Shown piece after piece: positions 9,767 through 18,124 of a stretch of DNA of 64,000 bases (position 1 is the first letter of the stretch; every line of letters begins with the position of its first letter). The translations under genes were made by a program, and so were the position numbers. The notes under the pieces were generated by a model. The model saw nothing but the letters and a program-made list of their open reading frames with translations. It did not search any database and had not been told where the DNA came from. Source of the DNA: CAILZL01 sp963748005 (lineage in GTDB: Bacteria; Pseudomonadota; Gammaproteobacteria; Steroidobacterales; Steroidobacteraceae); contig CAVVHH010000003.1 in assembly GCA_963748005.1 (NCBI GenBank), positions 124,001 to 188,000 on the forward strand, given 5' to 3'.

Positions 9767-10069
9767 ATGGGCCGCAAACGATTCCTGTTGCTGTTGTTGA
9801 TCGTCGCTGTTGCAGCAATGCTTTTTGTTGCATTGAACGCCGGCGTGGTGACGGTTGAGCTGGCGGTAGTCAGTCTCAACGCGCCGCTCGGGCTGGCGCT
9901 GGTTATTGCCCTAGCGATTGGATTGGTAGTTGGCGTGTTGATGCGGGGCGCGTGGGTAGCGGAGTTGCTCAGCGAACGTGGCCGGCTGCGCCGCGCACTG
10001 AAAGCCGCTGAGGCCAAGGTGCGCGCTCAGGCGGGCGAGCACGAAACATCTGCGACCAATCAGTCCTGA
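9767..10069 (+). CDS. lapA: Lipopolysaccharide assembly protein A domain protein (LapA)
   Basis: Small inner-membrane protein acting with LapB on LPS synthesis (control of LpxC turnover in E. coli). From ATG 9767 it has 100 residues: a basic MGRKR start, a first transmembrane helix (5-22), the short VVTVELAVVSLNAPLG periplasmic stretch, a second helix (about 43-65), then a cytoplasmic coiled tail (RGRLRRALKAAEAKVRAQ). The open frame upstream to 9671 is ignored because it lacks a membrane topology consistent with LapA. The start of lapB follows after only 3 bases. Confidence 0.88.
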   Translation: MGRKRFLLLLLIVAVAAMLFVALNAGVVTVELAVVSLNAPLGLALVIALAIGLVVGVLMRGAWVAELLSERGRLRRALKAAEAKVRAQAGEHETSATNQS

Positions 10070-10072
10070 TCC

Positions 10073-11275
10073 ATGTTCAGCGAGCTGCCCATTGATCTGT
10101 TTCTGGCGCTGGTGCTGGCGGCTGCCGCAGGCTGGTTTGGCAGTCAGGTGCTGCGCCGTGGCAAGAATGTGCAGCAAGCGCAGGGTCGCACCGAGCCGTT
10201 CAATTCGCAGTATTTCGCAGGACTCAATCATCTGCTCAATGAGCAGCCGGACAAGGCGCTGGAAGTATTGCGTGGTCTGGCTGAAGCCGATGCCGATTCG
10301 GTGGAAACGCAGCTGGCGCTGGGTCACATGTATCGCCGGCGCGGCGAAGTGGATCGCGCCATCCGTATTCATGAGAGTGTGATGCAGCGTGTCGATCTGC
10401 CGCAGTTGTTGCGCGATCAGGCGGCATTTGCCCTGGGTGAAGACTATCTCAAGGCCGGGCTGCTGGATCGGGCCGAAGACTGCTTCCAGCAGCTGATCGA
10501 CCGGCCGGCGCATCGCAGCGTGGCGCTGCGGCATCTGCTCAATATCTACGAACAGCAGGGCGACTGGCATCAGGCCATTGCCACCATCCAGCTCCTTTCG
10601 GAGTTTACTTCGCCGGAACATCCTACAGCGCTGGCACACTATTACTGCGAGCTTGCCGAACAGGCACAACGCGAAGGGCAGCACACGGCAGCGGATGAGT
10701 GGTTGAGCAAGGCTTTTGCCGTGCAGCGCAATTTTCCGCGTGGCAGTCTGTTGAGCGCGGGATTTGCACTGGCGCATGCCGATCCGCGTGTGGCAGCGCT
10801 GCTGTGCAAACGGGTGATCGAATTGCACCCGCATTTATTGCCGATCGCCTTGCCCAGCTATATCCAGTCTTTGCGCTCTCTCGGCGTAACGATGGACAGC
10901 GCCGACGAAGACCTGAGCCTGCACACCAGCGAACGCGGACAGCGCGCGGCACTAGGATATGCGGCGATTGCTGCCAACCTGCTGGACGAACCGTATCTGC
11001 TGCAATGCCTGCCGGACTTTCTGCGACAGGATGCCAACCTGGGTGATCTGGTGGCCGCGCTGGCGGGTGAGCCGAGCACCCTTGATGCGGCCAGACTTGG
11101 CGCGACTGCCAGCGCGCTGGCCAAGATATTCCGGCGCACACAGCGTTATCGGTGCGTGAGTTGTGGCGTCAATACCGGTTCGCATTTCTGGCAATGCCCG
11201 GGCTGTCACAGCTGGGACACGCTGGCACCCGTCAGCCGATTGGAATTGGCGCCCGCCGGCCGACGCAACGCCTGA
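10073..11275 (+). CDS. lapB: Lipopolysaccharide assembly protein B (YciM)
   Basis: TPR protein of the inner membrane that, in E. coli, couples LPS synthesis to FtsH-dependent LpxC proteolysis. The 400 residues comprise an N-terminal membrane helix (about 8-24) followed by RRGKN, about nine TPR-like repeats (from QYFAGLNHLLNEQPDKALEVL near 44 to about 340) and a C-terminal rubredoxin-like metal site CVSCG...CPGC (about 364-381). All three parts match the family. The stop codon touches the start of a palindrome-bounded element at 11275. Confidence 0.94.
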   Translation: MFSELPIDLFLALVLAAAAGWFGSQVLRRGKNVQQAQGRTEPFNSQYFAGLNHLLNEQPDKALEVLRGLAEADADSVETQLALGHMYRRRGEVDRAIRIHESVMQRVDLPQLLRDQAAFALGEDYLKAGLLDRAEDCFQQLIDRPAHRSVALRHLLNIYEQQGDWHQAIATIQLLSEFTSPEHPTALAHYYCELAEQAQREGQHTAADEWLSKAFAVQRNFPRGSLLSAGFALAHADPRVAALLCKRVIELHPHLLPIALPSYIQSLRSLGVTMDSADEDLSLHTSERGQRAALGYAAIAANLLDEPYLLQCLPDFLRQDANLGDLVAALAGEPSTLDAARLGATASALAKIFRRTQRYRCVSCGVNTGSHFWQCPGCHSWDTLAPVSRLELAPAGRRNA

Positions 11276-11492
11276 GAGCCTGTTCACGATCCCGCTGAAG
11301 GGCGTACCAGAAACTGCTCCTTTGCGTTTCTGGTATTCCCGCTTCCTGCTGGTCGCATTGCTGCGCTGGTTTGTTGTATCTCGGTGCCCGAAAAATACTC
11401 ACGTGCTGCCTGCGCAATAGATAGGGCGCTGCGTTTTTCCGAGCCGTTTCGCCTTGCACGGCATCTGTTGATCGAGATCGTGAGCAGGCTCT
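11275..11492. repeat. 218-bp element bounded by 17/18-bp inverted repeats (MITE-like)
   Basis: AGAGCCTGTTCACGATC at the left (from 11275) is mirrored by GATCGTGAGCAGGCTCT ending at 11492, with one mismatch. Inside there is a further inverted repeat, ACCAGAAAC...GTTTCTGGT (about 11308-11335), so the RNA or single strand would fold strongly. No convincing coding region or target duplication is visible. It begins at the last base of the lapB stop codon. The remaining spacer to 11656 holds nothing I recognise except the comEA ribosome site. Confidence 0.55.
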
Positions 11493-11656
11493 ATACAATT
11501 TCCCGGGCGCCATATCAGTCCATTTCTGGGTTTCACCCCCAGATATGCGTCCGCACATGCCTTCAGGATGGTGCAACACTTCATCCCGTCCCGACGCGAG
11601 GACCGCCAAGACCGGTCCCATATGTAAATCACTATGGAAACGTAAGGAGAAGAGCG

Positions 11657-11983
11657 ATGAAGACGACATTTCGTGGCATCAAGTGTCTGGTTGCGGCCCT
11701 GCTGGCCGTGTCGCTGGCCATACCCGCCATGGCTGCGGTTGATATCAACAAAGCGGACGCAGCGACATTGGCCAAGGAACTGAAAGGAGTGGGCGACGCG
11801 AAAGCCAAGGCCATCGTTGACTATCGCGCCAAGAATGGTCCCTTCAGGAGTATTGATGAGTTGCGCAAGGTAAACGGCATCGGCGACAAGCTGCTGGAAC
11901 AGAATCGCAGCAACATCATCATCGGTTCGGCCAACGAAGCTGGTAAGAGTCCTGCCAACGAAGCCGGCAAGAAGAGCAATTAG
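11657..11983 (+). CDS. ComEA-family helix-hairpin-helix DNA-binding protein
   Basis: 108 residues with a Sec signal peptide (MKTTFRGIKCLVAALLAVSL..AMA, cleavage near residue 26) and one HhH2 domain: VDINKADAATLAKELKGVGDAKAKAIVDYR and FRSIDELRKVNGIGDKLLE. Such periplasmic proteins bind DNA non-specifically, in some species for natural transformation; by itself the gene does not prove competence. A TAAGGAG ribosome site at 11643-11649 supports this start over the longer frame to 11384. The C-terminus carries a short direct repeat, (S)ANEAGK, twice. Confidence 0.88.
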   Translation: MKTTFRGIKCLVAALLAVSLAIPAMAAVDINKADAATLAKELKGVGDAKAKAIVDYRAKNGPFRSIDELRKVNGIGDKLLEQNRSNIIIGSANEAGKSPANEAGKKSN

Positions 11984-11993
11984 AACAGGGCAA

Positions 11994-12188
11994 TCGTTCT
12001 GGCTCGGTGTGGTGCCCTCGATACTGGTTTGGTTTTTCGTGGTGATGGCAATCCGGATGCTGTCAGCCACCCTGCGAGCCGGATCACTCGCAGGTAAATG
12101 CAGGGAGGCAGTCTGCTCAACGCCAAAAATCACGATCAGGCTAGACAGGGCGGTCGCCGATCGAGGGCACCACACCGAGCCAGAACGA
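11994..12188. repeat. 195-bp element with perfect 29-bp terminal inverted repeats
   Basis: Bases 11994-12022 are the exact reverse complement of 12160-12188; the ends read TCGTTCTGGCTCGGTGTGG. The 137-bp interior holds a short hairpin (CTGCGAG...CTCGCAG, about 12075-12100) and no credible gene. Ends this long and perfect suggest a recently active miniature transposable element or a large structured RNA. No clear target duplication is visible. It fills most of the comEA-galU spacer (11984-12306). Confidence 0.65.
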
Positions 12189-12306
12189 GGGCCAGGGATG
12201 GCCTGGCTCACATTTCTCGCAGAAATATGCAGCAGTGAGCGATATCCCCTACACAAAAAAATCATGGTTCGGCGCTATGATTGGCTGACTTCAACGGAGG
12301 TGTTCA

Positions 12307-13200
12307 GTGAGTCAGGCTTCGAAGATCCAGTTCGCCGTTTTTCCTGTCGCAGGCCGGGGTACCCGCTTTCTGCCTGCAACCAAGGCCAGTCCCAAGGAGA
12401 TGCTGCCAATTGTCGATAAGCCGCTCATTCAATACGCGGCCGAGGAGGCGTTATCAGCAGGCGCCCGCAAGCTGGTCTTCATTACCGGCAGCACCAAGCG
12501 GGCTATTGCCGATCATTTCGATGCCGATCATGAACTGGAAGAAGAACTGGAGCGGCAGGGCAAGGACGACTTGCTGCAGGCAGTGCGCGGCATTGTGCCT
12601 TCCTGGGCGAGCTGCATTTTCATCCGGCAGGCATCTCCGCTGGGTCTCGGCCATGCCGTGTTATGCGCCAAACCGGTCGTAGAGAATCAACCCTTCTTCG
12701 TCCACCTGGCAGATGATCTTATCGAAGCACCGGTGGCCTGTCTGAAACAGATGGCTGACATTTATGAGCAGCGCCAGGCCAGCGTGCTCGGTGTCGAGAC
12801 CGTGCCGATGGAAGAGACCAACAAGTACGGCATTGTCGCCACCGATGAGCAGGAAGGACGTGTGAGTCGTGTGCGCAAGATCGTGGAGAAGCCCAGGCCA
12901 CAAAGCGCGCCATCCAATCTCGCGGTCGTGGGACGATACATTCTGACCGGCACGATTTTCGACAAGCTGGAGCGCACCGGGCGCGGCGCCGGCGGTGAAA
13001 TCCAGTTGACCGATGCCATCGCCGATCTGCTGGCGGATGAACCGGTGTTTGCCTATGAATTCGAAGGCAGGCGTTACGACTGCGGCAGCAAGCTCGGCTA
13101 TCTGCAGGCGACTGTTGAATATGCCTTGCGACATCCCAGCCTCGGGCCGCAGTTCAGCGCTTATCTGGCAAGCATCGCCCAGCAACTGGGCAAGAAGTAG
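12307..13200 (+). CDS. galU: UTP--glucose-1-phosphate uridylyltransferase
   Basis: Makes UDP-glucose for envelope polysaccharides. GTG start with GGAGGT four bases upstream. 297 residues; the nucleotide-binding motif AGRGTRFLPATKASPKEML lies at about 14-32, VDKPLIQYAAEEA follows, and the LADDLI motif (about 138) and EKP motif (about 197) are present. The gene stands alone and ends before a bidirectional hairpin shared with the convergent protease gene. Confidence 0.95.
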   Translation: MSQASKIQFAVFPVAGRGTRFLPATKASPKEMLPIVDKPLIQYAAEEALSAGARKLVFITGSTKRAIADHFDADHELEEELERQGKDDLLQAVRGIVPSWASCIFIRQASPLGLGHAVLCAKPVVENQPFFVHLADDLIEAPVACLKQMADIYEQRQASVLGVETVPMEETNKYGIVATDEQEGRVSRVRKIVEKPRPQSAPSNLAVVGRYILTGTIFDKLERTGRGAGGEIQLTDAIADLLADEPVFAYEFEGRRYDCGSKLGYLQATVEYALRHPSLGPQFSAYLASIAQQLGKK

Positions 13201-13225
13201 ATGTCGAAGCATCCACTTTGACAGT

Positions 13226-13245
13226 ACGGGCTCAATCGAGCCCGT
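13226..13245. terminator. Bidirectional hairpin between galU and the subtilase
   Basis: ACGGGCTC (13226-13233) and GAGCCCGT (13238-13245) form an 8-bp stem around AATC, followed on the plus strand by a pyrimidine-rich CTTCTTAT. It sits between two convergent stop codons and probably serves both genes. Confidence 0.65.
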
Positions 13246-13249
13246 CTTC

Positions 13250-15004
13250 TTATCTGTTCCTGAGCGACGCTGGCTTGCAATATCTGGCAAGCAAGCGCAG
13301 ACCCGCCAACAGCAGGAGCGTACTCCATGTACCGGCGCCGCCACCTCCATCCGAACTGGCGGGAGCTGCAACCACGCTGGCGGGGGCATTCGACGCTGAT
13401 GAGCTGGAAGAACTGCTGCCCGAATTGCCACTCACGGCCAGCACTGCCCGATAGGCATTGACCATGCCGGCGCCACAGGTGCTGGTGGTGCAATTGCATT
13501 CGGTTTCATTCGTAGTGAGGGGAGTGCTGTCGGTGGGTACGACACAGACACTGGTCGCGGCCTGAGGGAATGCGGTGGCCGTGCTGCGCAGCGTGCTGCT
13601 GATCTGTGCAGGCGTCAGCGCGTTGTTGACGCCCAACATCAGCGCGACGGTGCCTGCCACAATGGGTGCGGAAAAGCTGCTGCCGAGATTGGCGTTGTAT
13701 TGATCGGTGTAGTCATTGACACCGGGAACCGTGGTTCCAAGATTGGTGGTGGTGTCGAGCGAATACAGGCACGCGCCGCTGAGATTGACGCAATTGCCAC
13801 CCGGCGCAGCAACGGTTGCAGCGGTGCCCAGGCTGCTGAAACCCACCTTGGTGCCGGCGTTACGCACCGCAACGACGGCAATAACATTGCTGCAGTTGGC
13901 CGGTGCGTTAACGATGGCGCTGTCGTTGCCGGCTGAGGCCACCACACTGACGCCGGCAGCGGTGAGGCCGGTGATGACATCGGCATAGGCCGGCGAACAA
14001 TTGCCTGCGCTACCCAGGCTGAGATTGATCACCTTGGCCGGATTCGGGTTAGTGGGCACGCCAGCGACAGGCAGCCCCGCTGCCCAGCGCATGCCGGCAA
14101 TAATGTCAGAGTCGTAGCCGCCACATTTGCCGAGCGCGCGTATCGGCAGAATGCGTGCATTCCAGCCGATACCGGCAATCCCCCGACCGTTGTTGGTGGC
14201 GGCACCGATAATTCCGCCGATACGTGTACCGTGCCAGGAGCTATTGCTGGTTTCGCATTTGTCGGCCGGAAAGATATCTGGATGATTCTGCTGATCAGCT
14301 GTGCTGACCCAGTCACCGGGATCGGTGGCGTCGGCGTCCCAGCCATCGCCATCGTTGGCAGTCAGGTAGGTATGCGTGCCACTACCTGAACAGCTGCTCT
14401 GGTCGCAATCGACGAAGTCATAGCCGGGTAGCAACTTGCCTGCCAGGTCCGGATGATCGAAACGCACACCGGTATCAATCACCGCAACAATCACCCCATT
14501 GCCGGCAACACCACCTTGCGAGTAATCCCACGCGTCGTAGGCGTTGATTGAGGCAGGCTGGGTATTCAGCAAATACCATTGTCCGGTACGACCACTGGTG
14601 GCGGTAACAAATGGATCACTCGGCAGCAGAGCAATGTGGCGCTGTTCATCCGGTACCGCGTACTCGACATCGGGCTGCGTGCGCAACGTCGCCAACGCGC
14701 GGGTCCATTCCTCTGTCGTCAGGTTGCGTTCTGTCTGCACCACGTCCAGCCTGTCGCTGAGTGTGTGTCGCGCCTGTAGCATCAAGCCGGTTGCCTGACG
14801 AAACTCCTGACGGGTCGCGGCGAGCTGGGTGGAGCGTACGCGATCACTGCCAGCTTTCCATTTGACAATGAAGCGCGCTGGATGTGTATCGGCGCTCCAG
14901 ACAGCCGGGCTACAGGTCATCAGGAGCAGTCCGAGCAATGCACCGCGCCACTGCAGACAGGTGCGCAGTGCGGATCGTTGTTGAATACCAGACTCGGGGG
15001 TCAT
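13250..15004 (-). CDS. Secreted S8 subtilisin-family serine protease with GlyGly-CTERM-like tail
   Basis: 584 residues from ATG 15004; upstream in-frame codons have no signal-like sequence. A signal peptide (about 1-38, RGALLGLLLMTCSPAVWSA) and an inhibitor-like propeptide with PARFIVKWKAG lead to the catalytic domain: Asp in VIVAVIDTGVRFDHPD, His in SSWHGTRIGGIIGA, Ser in LGSSFSAPIVAG. At the end a Ser-rich stretch precedes GGGGAG, a hydrophobic helix (TWSTLLLLAGLRLLA) and basic residues, the tripartite plan of rhombosortase-processed proteins. It is therefore probably exported by type II secretion and processed at the tail; this last step is inference. Confidence 0.92.
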   Translation of the reverse strand: MTPESGIQQRSALRTCLQWRGALLGLLLMTCSPAVWSADTHPARFIVKWKAGSDRVRSTQLAATRQEFRQATGLMLQARHTLSDRLDVVQTERNLTTEEWTRALATLRTQPDVEYAVPDEQRHIALLPSDPFVTATSGRTGQWYLLNTQPASINAYDAWDYSQGGVAGNGVIVAVIDTGVRFDHPDLAGKLLPGYDFVDCDQSSCSGSGTHTYLTANDGDGWDADATDPGDWVSTADQQNHPDIFPADKCETSNSSWHGTRIGGIIGAATNNGRGIAGIGWNARILPIRALGKCGGYDSDIIAGMRWAAGLPVAGVPTNPNPAKVINLSLGSAGNCSPAYADVITGLTAAGVSVVASAGNDSAIVNAPANCSNVIAVVAVRNAGTKVGFSSLGTAATVAAPGGNCVNLSGACLYSLDTTTNLGTTVPGVNDYTDQYNANLGSSFSAPIVAGTVALMLGVNNALTPAQISSTLRSTATAFPQAATSVCVVPTDSTPLTTNETECNCTTSTCGAGMVNAYRAVLAVSGNSGSSSSSSSASNAPASVVAAPASSDGGGGAGTWSTLLLLAGLRLLARYCKPASLRNR

Positions 15005-15596
15005 GTATGTTTGCTCGAACTCCGGCTCCCGGCAGCTTGAATGCCACAGGCCTTGGTCACAGACAAGGAACTGCGTATCACACGTATCTGTGCGGCGACA
15101 CAGGTCCAAACGCTGGTTGTGTGGGCTGTGAAAGTTGTGGACATGTGACGCAAGAATCTCGCACATTTTAGGGCAAGGTTCATGAATCTCCCGGTCAATC
15201 CGGCGCCACGACATATAGCGGGTGGTTCGGTCGAAACTTTAACTCGGCAGGGAATGCTGTGGGGTCGAGCTGCAGTGGCTGTTCAGCTTTACGAATCCAG
15301 AAGTACTTGATGATACTTTCCTTTCTATTTGGGCTGTTCCATACGATCTCTACCTCGCTGTTCGCTGCCTGAAGAAATGCGGCTTTCACGCTGGAGCAGT
15401 AACGCCGGCGAGTCGAGCTGAGTTAAACTGCCGCCGTTCGTCCGTCCGGCGGCGCAGTTTGTCGCAGTGAGTTGTTCGAGCATGCATGGAATTGGAACAT
15501 TTTTGTTCGCTGCGCTGTCCGACATGCAGCACTTTTAATATTGATCTGTGGTTCTGATCGCGCCGGTGGCGGCGCACAACGGTTGGGGATAATTAC
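15005..15596. other. 592-bp divergent intergenic region
   Basis: Holds the upstream regions of the protease (minus) and dsbA (plus). A hairpin AAACTGCCGCCG / CGGCGGCGCAGTTT lies at 15425-15460, and a GC-rich stem GCGCCGGTGGCGGCGC just before dsbA (about 15559-15574). A 64-codon minus-strand frame (15195-15389, GTG start) has no ribosome site or recognisable homology. I see no tRNA or known riboswitch. Confidence 0.5.
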
Positions 15597-16241
15597 ATGC
15601 GTTACAGCTTGATTCGTTTGTTGGCCGTGGTGCTGTCTTTTTGCAGTCTTTCGGCTTGGGCGGCCGAGGCACCTGTGGAGGGTCAGGATTACCAGTTGCT
15701 GAATCCGGCCCAGCCCACCAGCGATCCCGGCAAGATCGTGGTCAGCGAATTCTTCTCATATCAGTGCCCGCATTGCTACGCTTTTTATCCGGTGGTGACC
15801 GCCTGGGGCAACAAACTGCCCAAGGATGTGGTGTTTGAGCGCATACCGGTGTCGCTGGGTCGCAGCAGCTGGGTACCGGTTGCTCAGGCTTTTTACGCAC
15901 TGCAGGCAATGGGCAAGCTGGAGCAGATGGATCGCCTGATTTTCGCCGGCATCAATGTGCAGGGCGCCAAGTTGCTGGATGAGGCCAGCGTTACCAGCTT
16001 TGTTGCCAAACAGGGCATCAATGCCGCCGAGTTTACTGCTGCCTACAATTCATTCGGCGTCAAATCGAGCACGGTGCGTGCCGATCAGATGATGAAAACG
16101 CACAAGGTGCAGGGCACACCGACCATGGTGGTCGATGGCAAGTATGTGGTCATGAGCGAAGGCACCAAGAACTACGATGATCTGCTGGCGCGCACCGACA
16201 AATTGATTGCCAAGGCACGTGCTGACAAGGCGCGCAAGTAA
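15597..16241 (+). CDS. dsbA: Periplasmic thiol:disulfide oxidoreductase DsbA
   Basis: Oxidises cysteines of exported proteins. 214 residues with a signal peptide (1-22, cleaved after AWA) and a thioredoxin fold with the helical insertion. The active site is C57-P-H-C60 in FSYQCPHCYAF and the cis-proline loop is GTPTMVVDGKY near 174. CPHC is the DsbA signature and implies a strong oxidant. It could serve the many Cys-rich exported proteins and CxxCH proteins encoded farther along, although no linkage is shown. Confidence 0.94.
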   Translation: MRYSLIRLLAVVLSFCSLSAWAAEAPVEGQDYQLLNPAQPTSDPGKIVVSEFFSYQCPHCYAFYPVVTAWGNKLPKDVVFERIPVSLGRSSWVPVAQAFYALQAMGKLEQMDRLIFAGINVQGAKLLDEASVTSFVAKQGINAAEFTAAYNSFGVKSSTVRADQMMKTHKVQGTPTMVVDGKYVVMSEGTKNYDDLLARTDKLIAKARADKARK

Positions 16242-16262
16242 GTACGCTCTGTCTGCCGCCTC

Positions 16263-16325
16263 TTGTAGGTCGGAATTTATTCCGACTGTTTCCGGATGCC
16301 GCGCGTCGGGTATACAACCTACAAC
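16263..16325. repeat. Diverged TAGGTCGG-family palindrome
   Basis: TTGTAGGTCGGAATTTATTCCGAC (left part, 16263-16286) is followed by a partial right arm GTCGGGTATACAACCTACAAC ending at 16325. Arms match imperfectly, unlike the perfect copy at 1068-1143. It lies between the convergent dsbA and DUF2069 genes. Confidence 0.6.
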
Positions 16326-16705
16326 AGCCTTGTCCGGTCGGTCGCGGCCGCCGACGCTGCCGGGCTGACGCGCAGGAAGCTCAGCAATGCAAAAAACCAC
16401 AACAGGGAAGCCCCCAGCAGCAATAACGCCCAGCGGCGCAAGCTGATATTGGCGACGGCTTCCGTAATGCCCACCACAAAGTACGGTAACACGCACAAGG
16501 TAGCCCAGGAATGGGTATACCGATTGCCTTTGATCAGTCCGGGCAGCGCAACCAGTAACGGCAGCGCGAACAATAGTGCCCACATTATCTGTGCGACATT
16601 AATGCCTTGTTGCAATTGACGCGCGCATACCAGACTGAACAGCGCGGTCCAGGTGAGCAGTACCCAGCGGCGCACCCGGGCCTGCAGTGGGCTAAGCGGG
16701 GGCAT
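16319..16705 (-). CDS. DUF2069 family inner-membrane protein
   Basis: 128 residues with four predicted transmembrane helices (about 12-28, 36-55, 68-85, 92-112) and short loops. DUF2069 proteins are small integral membrane proteins of unknown function, frequently encoded directly after wrbA in gammaproteobacteria, as here: its ATG overlaps the wrbA stop codon (TAATG), which suggests translational coupling. Confidence 0.85.
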   Translation of the reverse strand: MPPLSPLQARVRRWVLLTWTALFSLVCARQLQQGINVAQIMWALLFALPLLVALPGLIKGNRYTHSWATLCVLPYFVVGITEAVANISLRRWALLLLGASLLWFFALLSFLRVSPAASAAATDRTRLL

Positions 16706-17307
16706 TACAAATTACGCTTCAGTTTTGCGGCCAGCGTGGCGACACGTTCGCCCAGCAACTGTGCGAGCAGTTTTTCATCGTCGCTGAGTGCGGCTGATTT
16801 CGTCGCGGATTCGACGTGACTGGCGCCATACGGCGAACCACCGCTTTGTGTACGCGACAGCGCTGCTTCGGTATAGGGAAGACCGACGAGATACATGCCG
16901 TGATGCAGCAGCGGCAACATCATGCTGAGCAGGGTGGTTTCCTGACCACCATGCATGGTTTGTGTCGAGGTGAACACTGCCGCCGGTTTGTTGGCCAGTC
17001 CGCCGCTCAGCCATAGCGCACTGGTGCCATCGATGAAGTATTTGAGTGGTGCTGCCATGTTGCCGAAGCGCGTCGGGCTGCCCAGGATCAGACCGGCACA
17101 TTCAAGAAGATCGTGGATACCGGCGTAGGGTGGTCCGGCCGGTGGGATCTGGGGCTCGGGACTGCGGCTGGTGACTGTGCTGACCGGTGGCACCGTGCGC
17201 AGGCGCGCGCGCATGCCTGCAACGGTTTCAACACCGCGGCACACCTGGCGTGCGAGCTCGGCGGTTGCGCCGTTGCGCGAGTAATACAGCACCAGGATGT
17301 CTGTCAC
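16705..17307 (-). CDS. wrbA: WrbA-type NAD(P)H:quinone oxidoreductase
   Basis: FMN-dependent flavodoxin-fold quinone reductase that carries out two-electron reduction and so limits oxidative stress. From the GTG at 17307 (VTDILVLYYSRNG) it has 200 residues. The phosphate-binding loop YYSRNGATAELA, GSPTRFGNMAAPLKYFID near 78 and GGQETTLLSM near 117 are diagnostic. The open frame to 17391 lacks features. First gene of a two-gene unit with DUF2069. Confidence 0.92.
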   Translation of the reverse strand: MTDILVLYYSRNGATAELARQVCRGVETVAGMRARLRTVPPVSTVTSRSPEPQIPPAGPPYAGIHDLLECAGLILGSPTRFGNMAAPLKYFIDGTSALWLSGGLANKPAAVFTSTQTMHGGQETTLLSMMLPLLHHGMYLVGLPYTEAALSRTQSGGSPYGASHVESATKSAALSDDEKLLAQLLGERVATLAAKLKRNL

Positions 17308-17474
17308 GCGCAGCTCGCTGTTGTGACCGTAAGATTGAGGGCAGCCATGAGTCCGGGAATTGTAGACAGCCGCAGCTCGCTGGCATAGCACGATTCTCTG
17401 TTCGCAGCAGCCTTGGTTGACTCCATCGGGGCACGTTGTTACGGTCTTGCCCCTCGAAGTCGTCAGGCTTGCAC

Positions 17475-17810
17475 ATGATCCATGCGACTACACAATTTTC
17501 GTGGCGCCGGACCGCATGGCGCCGGATGGGGCTATTGCTGGCCACAGGATGGATGGCAGTTCTTGCCGGCTGTGCTTCGGTTCCGGTTCAGGAGATGAGT
17601 GACGCGCGGCAGGCAATTGATGCCGCGGCACGTACCGGTGGCGATCAGAAAGCGGCAACGCAAATGCAGGAGGCGCGTGCCGCATTGGCCCGCGCCGAAG
17701 TTGCCTTGAAGAATGTGCAGTACAAAACCGCACGTCAGCTGGCACAGGAAGCGCGCGCCAAGGCTATTGACGCACAGCGCGCCAGCGAAGCAGTACCGGG
17801 CAGTCCATGA
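17475..17810 (+). CDS. DUF4398 lipoprotein
   Basis: 111 residues from the ATG at 17475 (an earlier in-frame start at 17436 is possible). Basic N-terminus, hydrophobic core, lipobox LAGC near residue 34, then an alanine-rich helical domain with AALARAEVALKNVQYKTARQLAQEARAKA, typical of the DUF4398 coiled helical hairpin seen in outer-membrane lipoproteins. Its stop overlaps the acyP start (ATGA). No enzymatic role is suggested. Confidence 0.8.
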   Translation: MIHATTQFSWRRTAWRRMGLLLATGWMAVLAGCASVPVQEMSDARQAIDAAARTGGDQKAATQMQEARAALARAEVALKNVQYKTARQLAQEARAKAIDAQRASEAVPGSP

Positions 17811-18124
17811 GCGTGCCGGTGATGACTGCGCATCACTCTGCCACGATCATCGCACAGCGATTTCTGGTCTCGGGTCGGGTACAGGGCGTGTTTTTTCGCG
17901 CCAGCACCCGTACTGAAGCCCTGCGCCTGGGATTAACGGGGCACGCGCGCAACCTCCCGGATGGTCGGGTGGAAGTGTTGGCGGTGGGGGAGGTGGCCGC
18001 AATCGAGGTGCTGACCAAATGGTTGTGGCGGGGCCCACCGGCAGCCGAGGTCAGAGCGGTGGAAGCGGTACCGATCGATTTACCCGCTGGCGATTCAAGG
18101 CCCACCGGTTTTATTTCGCTCTAG
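17807..18124 (+). CDS. acyP: Acylphosphatase
   Basis: Small enzyme hydrolysing acyl phosphates. 105 residues; the catalytic arginine and phosphate loop are in VSGRVQGVFFRAST (about 23-36), the asparagine in GHARNLPDGRVEV (about 46-58). It begins with about 18 extra N-terminal residues compared with the shortest members. Coupled to the lipoprotein gene by a 4-base overlap. The TAG stop lies inside the CTAG target of the adjacent IS, so the insertion left the reading frame intact. Confidence 0.92.
   Translation: MSVPVMTAHHSATIIAQRFLVSGRVQGVFFRASTRTEALRLGLTGHARNLPDGRVEVLAVGEVAAIEVLTKWLWRGPPAAEVRAVEAVPIDLPAGDSRPTGFISL

Noticed and set aside
11493..11656. Possible tRNA or riboswitch upstream of the ComEA-like gene
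   Set aside because: No cloverleaf or T-loop consensus could be assembled from the sequence, only an ordinary ribosome site.
15195..15389. 64-codon minus-strand frame upstream of the subtilase
   Set aside because: GTG start, no ribosome site, no recognisable feature; could be a fragment but not supportable.
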